NCBI RefSeq assembly: GCF_014649715.1 | Contig: NZ_BMTO01000008.1 | Coordinates: 336,967 to 400,966, forward strand | Reading direction: 5' to 3' | DNA from: Streptomyces lateritius | GTDB lineage: Bacteria; Actinomycetota; Actinomycetes; Streptomycetales; Streptomycetaceae | Length of the DNA: 64,000 nt | Shown here: in pieces, positions 25,584 to 33,322 of the stretch | Numbering within the stretch: the stretch's first letter is position 1 | Layout: each line of letters opens with the position of its first letter | The notes under the pieces: model-generated | Told to the model about the DNA's origin: nothing | Databases searched by the model: none | What the model saw: only the letters and a program-made list of their open reading frames with translations | Made by a program: the position numbers and the translations under genes

Positions 25584-26806
25584 TGACCGCCACCACGCCG
25601 ACCACGACCGCCGCCACGACGACCGCCACCGTGCTCGCCGTGATCCCCGCCCGGGGCGGCTCCAAGGGCGTCCCCGCGAAGAACCTCGCCCCGGTGGCGG
25701 GCAGCCCGCTCGTCTCCCGCGCCGTCCGCGCCTGTCTCGGCGCCCGCCTGGTCACCGACGTCGTCGTCTCCACCGACGACGCGGAGATCGCGGCGGCGGC
25801 CCGCGCGGCCGGAGCGGAGGCGATCCACCGCCCGGCCGCTATCGCCGGCGACACGGCCACCAGCGAATCGGCGGTCCTGCACGCGATGGACGCCTTCGAG
25901 GCCACCCACGGCCGCCGCGTCGACGTGATCCTGCTCGTTCAGTGCACCAGCCCCTTCCTCGCCCCCGCCGAGGTGAACGGCGCCGTCGAGAAGATCACCT
26001 CCGGTGAGGCGGACACCGCGCTCACGGTGGCCCCGAGCCACGGCTTCCTGTGGCGGGAGACGGCCGACGCGTCCGGAGCCCACGGCGTCAACCACGACAA
26101 GGCCCACCGCCCCCGCCGCCAGGACCGGCACCCCGAGTACCTGGAGACCGGCGCCGTCTACGCCATGGCCGCCGACGGCTTTAGGACCCACGGCCACCGC
26201 TTCTTCGGCACCACCGGCCTCGTCGTCACCGACCCCGCCCGGGTCCTGGAGATCGACGACCCGCACGACCTCGCTCGCGCCCGCGCGCTCGCGCCGCTGC
26301 TCGACGCGGCCACCACGCCGGTACGCGCCGACGTCGACGCCGTGGTCCTCGACTTCGACGGCACCCAGACCGACGACCGGGTCCACATCGACGCCGCCGG
26401 CACGGAGTTCGTCTCCGTCCACCGTGGCGACGGCCTCGGCATCGCCGCCCTGCGCCGTGCCGGGCTCCCCGTCCTCATCCTCTCCACCGAGCAGAACCCC
26501 GTCGTCGCCGCCCGCGCCCGCAAGCTCAAAATCCCCGTCCTGCACGGCATCGACCGCAAGGACCTCGCCCTCAAGCAGTGGTGCGAGGAAGAGGGCGTCG
26601 ACCCGCAGCGCGTGCTCTACGCCGGCAACGACGTCAACGACCTCCCGTGCTTCCACCTCGTCGGCTGGCCCGTCGCGGTGGCGAGCGCCCACGACTCCGT
26701 ACGGGCCGCCGCCCGCGCGGTCACCCACACCCCCGGTGGCGCGGGAGCCGTCCGCGAGATCGCGGGCTGGCTCCTCGGGCCCGAGCTCCACACCCCCAAC
26801 TCCTAA
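25583..26806 (+). CDS. neuA: CMP-nonulosonate cytidylyltransferase fused to a KdsC-like phosphatase
   Basis: 407 residues. Residues about 17-240 are a NeuA-type synthetase (VIPARGGSKGVPAKNLAPVAGSPL, STDDAEIAAAA, LVQCTSPFL, LETGAVYAM) making CMP-sialic/Kdn donor from CTP. Residues about 248-400 form a HAD domain (LDFDGTQTDD, LSTEQNPVVAARARKLKIP, KDLALKQWCEE, YAGNDVNDLPC) with all catalytic Asp present. The same fusion occurs in animal CMAS. An active phosphatase suggests hydrolysis of a nonulosonate-9-phosphate. It overlaps the previous gene by one base. Confidence 0.88.
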   Translation: MTATTPTTTAATTTATVLAVIPARGGSKGVPAKNLAPVAGSPLVSRAVRACLGARLVTDVVVSTDDAEIAAAARAAGAEAIHRPAAIAGDTATSESAVLHAMDAFEATHGRRVDVILLVQCTSPFLAPAEVNGAVEKITSGEADTALTVAPSHGFLWRETADASGAHGVNHDKAHRPRRQDRHPEYLETGAVYAMAADGFRTHGHRFFGTTGLVVTDPARVLEIDDPHDLARARALAPLLDAATTPVRADVDAVVLDFDGTQTDDRVHIDAAGTEFVSVHRGDGLGIAALRRAGLPVLILSTEQNPVVAARARKLKIPVLHGIDRKDLALKQWCEEEGVDPQRVLYAGNDVNDLPCFHLVGWPVAVASAHDSVRAAARAVTHTPGGAGAVREIAGWLLGPELHTPNS

Positions 26807-26820
26807 GGACTGCACCAGCC

Positions 26821-27714
26821 ATGAGCACCCGCCTTCGCACCTTCGGCACCAAGACCGCTGGCCCCGGCCACCCCGTCTACATCACCGGCGAGATCGGCAT
26901 CAACCACAACGGTGACCTCGAGAACGCCCTCGCGCTGATCGACGTCGCCGCCGACGCCGGCTGCGACGCCGTGAAGTTCCAGAAGCGCACGCCCGAGATC
27001 TGCACCCCGCGCGACCAGTGGGACGTCGAGCGCGACACGCCCTGGGGCCGGATGACGTACATCGACTACCGCCACCGCGTCGAGTTCGGCGAGGACGAGT
27101 ACCGCGCCATCGACGAGCACTGCGAGAAGCGCGGCATCGACTGGTTCGCCTCCCCGTGGGACACCGAGGCCGTCGCCTTCCTGGAGAAGTTCGACGTCCC
27201 CGCCCACAAGGTCGCCTCCGCCTCCCTGACGGACGACGAGCTGCTCCGCGCGCTGCGCGCCACCGGCCGTACGGTGATCCTCTCCACCGGCATGTCCACC
27301 CCGAAGCAGATCCGGCACGCCGTCGAGGTCCTCGGCAGCGACAACATCCTGCTCTGCCACGCGACCTCGACCTACCCGGCCAAGGCCGAGGAGCTCAACC
27401 TCCGGGTGATCAACACCCTCAAGGAGGAGTACCCGAACGTCCCGATCGGCTACTCCGGCCACGAGACCGGTCTCCAGACCACCCTCGCCGCCGTCGCCCT
27501 GGGCGCCGCGTTCGTCGAGCGCCACATCACCCTCGACCGCGCCATGTGGGGCTCCGACCAGGCCGCCTCCGTCGAGCCGCAGGGCCTGCAGCGCCTGGTC
27601 CGCGACATCCGCACGATCGAGACCGCGCTCGGCGACGGCGTCAAGAAGGTCTACGAGTCGGAGCTCGGCCCGATGAAGAAGCTCCGCCGGGTCCAGGGGC
27701 TCGTCGCCGCATGA
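26821..27714 (+). CDS. neuB: Nonulosonate (sialic acid/Kdn-type) synthase
   Basis: 297 residues of the NeuB TIM barrel: ITGEIGINHNGD, CDAVKFQKRTPE, RGIDWFASPWDTEAVAFLEKFDVPAHKVASASLTD, ILSTGMST, LLCHATSTYPA, IGYSGHETG and ERHITLDRAMWGSDQAASVEP. It condenses phosphoenolpyruvate with a mannose-type aldose. The usual C-terminal antifreeze-like (SAF) domain of about 60 residues is absent; the protein ends at the barrel. AAGGA lies 10 nt before the ATG. Its stop overlaps the next gene (ATGA). Confidence 0.9.
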   Translation: MSTRLRTFGTKTAGPGHPVYITGEIGINHNGDLENALALIDVAADAGCDAVKFQKRTPEICTPRDQWDVERDTPWGRMTYIDYRHRVEFGEDEYRAIDEHCEKRGIDWFASPWDTEAVAFLEKFDVPAHKVASASLTDDELLRALRATGRTVILSTGMSTPKQIRHAVEVLGSDNILLCHATSTYPAKAEELNLRVINTLKEEYPNVPIGYSGHETGLQTTLAAVALGAAFVERHITLDRAMWGSDQAASVEPQGLQRLVRDIRTIETALGDGVKKVYESELGPMKKLRRVQGLVAA

Positions 27715-28943
27715 CCGGGCAGCTGGCGTTCGTCGAGAGCCCGGTCCAGCTCCTGAACGTCCTGGAGTGGGCCCACGCCCGCACCCCCGCCGCCGGGGGC
27801 CGCGAGGCCCCCGGCACCAGCCCCGGCACCAGCCCCGGCACCAGCCCCGGCACCAGCCCCGGCACCAGCCCCGGCACCAGCCCCGGCACCAGCCCCGGCA
27901 CCAGCCCCGGCACCAGCCCCGGCATCAACGTCGGCACCCGCGCCGGCGCCGGTCTCGCGCTCGACGACCTCACGCTCGTCGTCCTGTCGCCGACCGACCC
28001 CATGTCACGCGGCCAGCTGCGCCGGATGGCCCAGCTGGCCCGTGACGAGGGCGTCACCGTCCGCTGGCAGGAGGCCCGGGACGGCCGCGGTTCACTCGCC
28101 CGTACGCTGCGGGACCTCGCCCCGCTGCTGCGGGTGGCGGAGCGGGTGATCGTCGGGGACCCGTTCTCCCGGTACGTCCAGCTGCTGCTCACCCTCTTCG
28201 GCCCCCGGCACCTCACGGTCGTCGACGACGGCACCGCCACCATGGAGTACGCCGCACAACTGGCGCGCGGCGAACGACTGGTGCGCTGGCACCGGCGCGG
28301 CAGCCGGGGCCCGCGCGAGCTCGTGCTCGCCCCGGTCTCCGCCGCCGCCCGCCGCCGGCTCGCCCCCACTCACCGCCGCACGGTCGAGATCTTCACCTCG
28401 CTCCCCGTCGAGGCGCCCCCGGGCACCACCGTCATCCCGCACACCTTCGCCTGGACCCGCGCCCGCTTCGGCCCGCCCCGCCTCACCCGGGGCGCGGACC
28501 TGGTCGGGACCTCACTGGTCGAGACGGGCGTGGTCGACCCCGACCGGTACGCGGAGGCCGTCGCCGGCCTCGCCCGTGGCCACGGCGCCACCCGCTACTT
28601 CGCGCACCGCCGCGAGAGCACCGAGAAGCTGCACCGGATCGCGGTGGAGACCGGCCTGGAGATCGTGCGGCCCGATCTGCCGCTGGAGCTGATCGCCCGG
28701 CGGGGCCCGATCGGCCGCACGGTCGTCAGCTTTCCCTCCACCGTCGTGCACACCCTGCCGCTCGCCCTGGCGGGCACCGGGGTGAAGGTCGCCGTCTGCG
28801 CCGTGCGGCCGGAGTGGCTGCGGGAGAACGTCTCCGCACGGGCGCAGGGATTCCTGGCGGGCGTCACGGGCACGGCCGCGCACGAGGTCGACCGGCTCAC
28901 CGTCCACGCCACACCGGCGGTGGAACGGTTCGAATTCGGGTGA
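27711..28943 (+). CDS. Polysialyltransferase-like protein with (GTSP)9 insert
   Basis: 410 residues. After LAFVESPVQLLNVLEWAHAR (typical start of POLYST-like transferases) comes a low-complexity segment of nine exact Gly-Thr-Ser-Pro units (about residues 35-70). The fold then resumes at LDDLTLVVLSPTDPMSRGQ, followed by VIVGDPFSRYVQ, LTVVDDGTATMEYA, AHRRESTEKL and SFPSTVVHTLPLAL. It probably uses the CMP-nonulosonate made by the two upstream genes. ATGA overlap with neuB. The insert sits where relatives would have a surface loop. Confidence 0.75.
   Translation: MTGQLAFVESPVQLLNVLEWAHARTPAAGGREAPGTSPGTSPGTSPGTSPGTSPGTSPGTSPGTSPGTSPGINVGTRAGAGLALDDLTLVVLSPTDPMSRGQLRRMAQLARDEGVTVRWQEARDGRGSLARTLRDLAPLLRVAERVIVGDPFSRYVQLLLTLFGPRHLTVVDDGTATMEYAAQLARGERLVRWHRRGSRGPRELVLAPVSAAARRRLAPTHRRTVEIFTSLPVEAPPGTTVIPHTFAWTRARFGPPRLTRGADLVGTSLVETGVVDPDRYAEAVAGLARGHGATRYFAHRRESTEKLHRIAVETGLEIVRPDLPLELIARRGPIGRTVVSFPSTVVHTLPLALAGTGVKVAVCAVRPEWLRENVSARAQGFLAGVTGTAAHEVDRLTVHATPAVERFEFG
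27813..27920 (+). repeat. In-frame 12-bp minisatellite, nine perfect units
   Basis: GGCACCAGCCCC is repeated nine times without a single base change (27813-27920), encoding (GTSP)9 in the glycosyltransferase gene. Perfect identity at wobble positions points to recent slippage or active homogenisation. A change in copy number keeps the frame. Confidence 0.95.
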
Positions 28944-29059
28944 GCTTACCCACAGAGAGGGGGCATCATGCCTCGTGAACCGGTTTCCTTTCCCCTATCG
29001 GGCTGAAGTTTTCGTGATCAACGGGCAGTTGACGCGTCTGGGGGCCTACCCTTCAAAAG

Positions 29060-30280
29060 GTGAACCAGTTGAAGTCCCGTGAGCCAGGCTCCGTCGCTCT
29101 GCCCGGAACGCTGTCCGCGTCGCTGCGTGCCGAACTGATCGCCTTCCGCCGCGACTTGCACATGCACCCCGAGCTGGGCAACCAGGAGTTCCGCACCACA
29201 GCGGCCGTCAAGGACCGCCTGGAGGCGGCCGGACTCGCGCCCAGAGTGCTTCCCGCGGGCACCGGCCTCGTCTGTGACGTGGGCACCTGGGACCGGAAGC
29301 GGCCCATGCTGGCGATCCGCGCCGACCTCGACGCGCTGCCCATCCCGGACGTCAAGACCGTCGCGTACCGCTCCACCGTGCCCCACCGCGCCCACGCCTG
29401 CGGCCACGACGTCCACACCACCACCGTCCTCGGCGCCGGTCTCGTCCTCGCCGACCTCGACCGGCAGGGGCTCCTCCCGAACGCCGTGCGGCTGATCTTC
29501 CAGCCCGCCGAGGAGGTGCTGCCCGGCGGCGCCGCCGACGCCGTCGAGGCCGGTGCCCTCGACGGGGTCGGCCGGATCATCGCCGTGCACTGCGACCCCA
29601 AGGTGGACGCGGGCCGGATCGGGATGCGGCACGGTGCCATCACCTCCGCCTGCGACCGGCTGGAAATCACCCTCGACGGGCCCGGCGGCCACACCGCCCG
29701 CCCGCACCTGACCACCGACCTGGTCACCGCCGCCGCCCGTATCGCCGTCGACGTCCCGGCCGTCCTCGCCCGCCGCGTGGACGCCCGCTCCGGACTCTCG
29801 GTCACCTGGGGCCGTATCGAGTCCGGTCACGCCTGCAACGTCATCCCGCAGCACGCCGCGCTCTCCGGGACCGTCCGCTGCCTCGACCTGGAGACCTGGC
29901 GCGACGCGCCGGACCTGGTGCACGCGGCGGTCGACGAGATCGCGACCCTGCACCGCGCCAAGTCGACGATCACCTACGTCCGGGGCGTCCCGCCCGTCGT
30001 CAACGACCCGGCCGTCGCCGACCTCCTCACCGAGGCGATGACCGCCCGCCGCGGTCCGTACGCGATCGAGGACACCGAGCAGAGCCTCGGCGGCGAGGAC
30101 TTCTCCTGGTACCTGGAGCACGTCCCCGGCGCCATGGCCCGCCTCGGCGTCCGCGCCCCCGGCGACACGACCCGCCGGGACCTGCACGCCGGCGACTTCG
30201 ACGTGGACGAGCACGCCATCCAGGTCGGCGTAGAGCTGTTCACCGCGGCGGCCCTGATCGACGCCGCGCCCACGCCCTGA
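29060..30280 (+). CDS. M20-family amidohydrolase
   Basis: 406 residues. It has the peptidase M20/amidohydrolase pattern: RRDLHMHPELGNQEFRT, LAIRADLDALPI, HACGHDVHTTTVLGAG (metal ligands), IFQPAEEVLPGGA with the catalytic Glu, a lid domain with GPGGHTARPH, and a late SLGGEDFSWYLEHVPG ligand. Members hydrolyse N-acyl amino acids, hippurate or indole-acetyl conjugates. The GTG at 29060 is preceded by TACCCT exactly 7 nt upstream, indicating a leaderless transcript. It sits between the glycopolymer and nucleoside loci; the substrate is unknown. Confidence 0.87.
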   Translation: MNQLKSREPGSVALPGTLSASLRAELIAFRRDLHMHPELGNQEFRTTAAVKDRLEAAGLAPRVLPAGTGLVCDVGTWDRKRPMLAIRADLDALPIPDVKTVAYRSTVPHRAHACGHDVHTTTVLGAGLVLADLDRQGLLPNAVRLIFQPAEEVLPGGAADAVEAGALDGVGRIIAVHCDPKVDAGRIGMRHGAITSACDRLEITLDGPGGHTARPHLTTDLVTAAARIAVDVPAVLARRVDARSGLSVTWGRIESGHACNVIPQHAALSGTVRCLDLETWRDAPDLVHAAVDEIATLHRAKSTITYVRGVPPVVNDPAVADLLTEAMTARRGPYAIEDTEQSLGGEDFSWYLEHVPGAMARLGVRAPGDTTRRDLHAGDFDVDEHAIQVGVELFTAAALIDAAPTP

Positions 30281-30401
30281 CAGGGCTTTCGGAACGGACC
30301 GCTCCGGAGGTGCGCCTCCGCCAACAGGCTTGCAGCATGGTCAGGTAAGACGCGCGGGCGTCGATCCGGTAACGACTCGTGAACGGGTCTTTAACTGACA
30401 T

Positions 30402-30413
30402 CTACGCGCGTTA
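30402..30413. promoter_or_regulatory. Nucleoside-regulon operator upstream of BMP lipoprotein
   Basis: CTACGCGCGTTA matches the recurrent palindrome CTACGCGCGTAG at 10 of 12 positions. It overlaps the start of a -10-like TACGAT (30412-30417). It lies 62 bp before the BMP lipoprotein gene. Confidence 0.7.
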
Positions 30414-30474
30414 CGATCGCCGAAAAGCCAGCGCCGCAAGAGGCGCTTTCGGTCAGTCTTGAAGGGACCTCCTC

Positions 30475-31515
30475 GTGCGCCGGGTATCCAAGATCACCGC
30501 CGCGTGTGCTGTCACTGCGGCCCTCGCTCTCACCGCCACCGCCTGCGGAGAGTCCTCCACCGAGGACACCGGCTCCGGCGACGGCACCATCAAGGTCGGC
30601 ATGGCCTACGACGTCGGCGGCCGTGGCGACAACTCCTTCAACGACTCCGCGGCCCGGGGCCTGGACAAGGCCAAGGCCGACCTGGGCGTCGAGACCAAGG
30701 AGCTCACCGCGAGGACCGGTGAGACCCCGGCCGACCGTGAGCAGCGCCTCGCCTCCCTGGCCGAGGGCGGCTTCAACCCGGTCATCGGCGTCGGCTTCGC
30801 CTACAAGGACGCGATCGACAAGGTCGCGGCCAAGTACCCGAAGACCACCTTCGGCCTCATCGACTCGGTCTCCGACAAGAAGAACGTCGACTCGATCGTC
30901 TTCACCGAGGAGCAGGGCTCCTACCTCGCCGGCGTCGCCGCCGCGCTGAAGTCGAAGGACGGCAACATCGGCTTCATCGGTGGTGTCGACCTTCCGCTGA
31001 TCAAGAAGTTCGCCGCCGGCTTCCAGCAGGGCGTCAAGGACACCAAGCCGGACGCCAAGGTGCAGATCCAGTACCTGTCCACCGGTACGGACCTCTCCGG
31101 GTTCGGCGCCCCGGACAAGGGCCGGGCCGCCGCGAAGGGCATGCTCGACAAGGGCACCGACGTCATCTTCGCCGCCGCGGGCGGTTCCGGCGCCGGCGCG
31201 ATCGAGGCCGTCGCGGCCAAGCCGGGCACCTGGGCGATCGGCGTCGACTCGGACCAGGCCAAGGACCCGGCCCTGTCGAAGTACGCCGGCTCGATCCTCA
31301 CCTCGGTCGTCAAGAACGTCGACACCGGTGTCTTCGAGCTCATCAAGTCCGTCAAGGACGGCAAGCCGCTGTCCGGCACGCACGCCTACTCGCTGGCCGA
31401 GAACGGCGTCTCCCTGACCACCACGGGTGACCACCTCAAGGACATCCAGGCCAAGATCGACGAGGCCAAGAAGAAGATCGTCGACGGCCAGATCAAGGTC
31501 GCCACGACCCTCTGA
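30475..31515 (+). CDS. BMP-family nucleoside-binding lipoprotein
   Basis: 346 residues. A lipoprotein signal with lipobox LTATAC (Cys about residue 24) is followed by a PnrA/BMP periplasmic-binding-type domain: IKVGMAYDVGGRGDNSFNDSAARGLDKA, TFGLIDS, VFTEEQGSYLAGVAAALKSKDGNIGFIGGVDLP, and GVDSDQAKD. These proteins capture purine or pyrimidine nucleosides for an ABC importer. The GTG at 30475 follows an AAGGGA site. The ATPase and two permeases lie downstream behind a terminator and a second operator, allowing the binding protein to be made in excess. Confidence 0.92.
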   Translation: MRRVSKITAACAVTAALALTATACGESSTEDTGSGDGTIKVGMAYDVGGRGDNSFNDSAARGLDKAKADLGVETKELTARTGETPADREQRLASLAEGGFNPVIGVGFAYKDAIDKVAAKYPKTTFGLIDSVSDKKNVDSIVFTEEQGSYLAGVAAALKSKDGNIGFIGGVDLPLIKKFAAGFQQGVKDTKPDAKVQIQYLSTGTDLSGFGAPDKGRAAAKGMLDKGTDVIFAAAGGSGAGAIEAVAAKPGTWAIGVDSDQAKDPALSKYAGSILTSVVKNVDTGVFELIKSVKDGKPLSGTHAYSLAENGVSLTTTGDHLKDIQAKIDEAKKKIVDGQIKVATTL

Positions 31516-31529
31516 CCCACACGTGGGAC

Positions 31530-31572
31530 GGGGGCCCCGGAGAGCGGCTTCGGCCGACACTCCCGGGCCCCC
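31530..31572 (+). terminator. Attenuating terminator between binding protein and ABC genes
   Basis: GGGGGCCCCGGAG (31530-31542) pairs with CTCCCGGGCCCCC (31560-31572) with one C-C mismatch. Inside it is a CGGC-TTCG-GCCG tetraloop hairpin. It probably ends most BMP transcripts. Confidence 0.7.
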
Positions 31573-31613
31573 TTCACGCGTATGCCCGTAGGCAGTTGAA
31601 CGATTTCCCTGAA

Positions 31614-31627
31614 GCTACGCGCGTAGC
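31614..31627. promoter_or_regulatory. Nucleoside-regulon operator upstream of the ABC ATPase
   Basis: GCTACGCGCGTAGC is a perfect 14-bp palindrome containing the core CTACGCGCGTAG. It lies about 90 bp before the ATPase coding region and downstream of the BMP terminator, implying a second regulated promoter for the ABC genes. Confidence 0.8.
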
Positions 31628-31714
31628 GCCCCGCGTACAGGGTATTTTTCGCCACCGACACCGCCTGCGTCCCCGCCTCGTCCTCCTCACGCTCCCTGCC
31701 TAGGAGAGTGCGTC

Positions 31715-33322
31715 ATCAAAGCCTCCAGCCCCAGCAGTCCGAACGCCGTAGAACTCCGCGGCATCACCAAGCGCTTCCCCGGAGTCGTGGCCAACCACGA
31801 CATCGACATCACCGTGCGCCGCGGCACCGTGCACGCCCTCGTGGGCGAGAACGGCGCGGGCAAGTCGACCCTCATGAAGATCCTCTACGGCATGCAGAAG
31901 CCGGACGAGGGCACCATCGCGGTCGACGGCGAGCAGGTGACGTTCAACAACCCCGGTGACGCCATCGCCCGCGGCGTGGGCATGGTGCACCAGCACTTCA
32001 TGCTCGCGGACAACCTCACGGTCCTCGAGAACGTCGTCCTCGGCTCCGAGAAGCTCTACGGCATCGGCGACAAGGCCCGCGCCAAGATCAAGGAGATCTC
32101 CGAGGCGTACGGGCTCGGCATCCGCACCGACGTCCTCGTCGAGGACCTCGGTGTGGCCGACCGTCAGCGCGTGGAGATCCTCAAGGTCCTCTACCGCGGC
32201 GCCCGCACCCTGATCCTCGACGAGCCGACCGCCGTGCTCGTCCCGCAGGAGGTCGACGCGCTCTTCGACAACCTGCGCGAGCTCAAGGCCGAGGGCCTCA
32301 CCGTCATCTTCATCTCGCACAAGCTCGGCGAGGTCCTGTCCGTCGCGGACGACATCACCGTCATCCGCCGCGGCACCACGGTCGGCACGGCCGACCCGGC
32401 CCACACCACGACCAAGCAGCTCGCCGAGCTGATGGTCGGCAGCGAGCTGCCCTCCCCGGAGACCCGCGAGTCGACGGTGACGGACGTGCCCATGCTGACG
32501 GTCGAGGACCTGTCGCTCAGCGCCGTCGACCCCGACGGCGTGGTCCGCGCGGTCCTGGACGGCGTCAGCTTCACGATCCACAAGGGCGAGGTCCTGGGCA
32601 TCGCCGGTGTCGAGGGCAACGGCCAGTCCGAGCTCGTCGACACGATCATGGGCATGCGCCACCCCGACCGCGGTGTGCTCACGCTGGACGGCACCGACAT
32701 CTCCACCGCGCCGACCCGCAAGCGGCGCGAGGACGGCATCGGCTGCATCCCCGAGGACCGCCACCGGCACGGCCTGCTCCTGGAGGCCCCCCTCTGGGAG
32801 AACCGCATCCTCGGCCACGTCACCGAGAAGCCCAACTCCAAGGGCGCCATCCTCGACCTGAAGGCCGCCCGCCGGGACACCGAGCGGATCGTCCGTGAGT
32901 ACGACGTCCGTACCCCCGGCATCGACGTCACCGCGGCCTCCCTCTCCGGCGGCAACCAGCAGAAGCTGATCGTCGGCCGCGAGATGAGCCACGCCCCCAA
33001 GCTGCTCATCGCCGCGCACCCCACCCGGGGCGTGGACGTCGGCGCGCAGGCCCAGATCTGGGACCAGATCCGCGACGCCCGCCGCGAAGGCCTGGCGGTC
33101 CTGCTGATCTCCGCCGACCTGGACGAGCTGATCGGCCTGTCCGACACCCTGCGGGTGATGTACCGCGGCCGCCTGGTCGCCGACGCCGACCCGGCCACCA
33201 TCACCCCGGAGGAGCTGGGTTCGGCCATGACCGGTGCCGCCACAGGACACCTTGAGCACGAGAGCCCCGAGGGCGACAGCCGCCCCGAGGCCACCGACGG
33301 CCCGGAGGACGAGGCCCGATGA
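31715..33322 (+). CDS. Nucleoside ABC importer, tandem ATPase subunit (start codon non-canonical)
   Basis: About 535 residues with two ABC domains. The first has GENGAGKST and signature-region VEDLGVADRQRVEILK (degenerate LSGGQ). The second has GVEGNGQSE and SLSGGNQQKLIVGRE, as in RbsA/NupA-type importers. The conserved N-terminus AVELRGITKRFPGVVANHDID lies upstream of the first usable GTG (31787). No in-frame ATG, GTG or TTG occurs from 31619 to 31787. GGAG (31703-31706) stands 8 nt before an ATC at 31715, the proposed start. The stop overlaps the first permease (ATGA). Confidence 0.85.
   Translation: MKASSPSSPNAVELRGITKRFPGVVANHDIDITVRRGTVHALVGENGAGKSTLMKILYGMQKPDEGTIAVDGEQVTFNNPGDAIARGVGMVHQHFMLADNLTVLENVVLGSEKLYGIGDKARAKIKEISEAYGLGIRTDVLVEDLGVADRQRVEILKVLYRGARTLILDEPTAVLVPQEVDALFDNLRELKAEGLTVIFISHKLGEVLSVADDITVIRRGTTVGTADPAHTTTKQLAELMVGSELPSPETRESTVTDVPMLTVEDLSLSAVDPDGVVRAVLDGVSFTIHKGEVLGIAGVEGNGQSELVDTIMGMRHPDRGVLTLDGTDISTAPTRKRREDGIGCIPEDRHRHGLLLEAPLWENRILGHVTEKPNSKGAILDLKAARRDTERIVREYDVRTPGIDVTAASLSGGNQQKLIVGREMSHAPKLLIAAHPTRGVDVGAQAQIWDQIRDARREGLAVLLISADLDELIGLSDTLRVMYRGRLVADADPATITPEELGSAMTGAATGHLEHESPEGDSRPEATDGPEDEAR

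Noticed and set aside
27813..27920. Tandem repeat considered as a CRISPR or direct-repeat array
   Set aside because: There are no spacers, the unit is 12 bp, and it is in frame within a gene.
31787..33322. GTG 31787 as start of the ABC ATPase
   Set aside because: It would remove the A-loop strand conserved in the family and has no suitable ribosome site, while GGAG and conserved coding sequence lie upstream.
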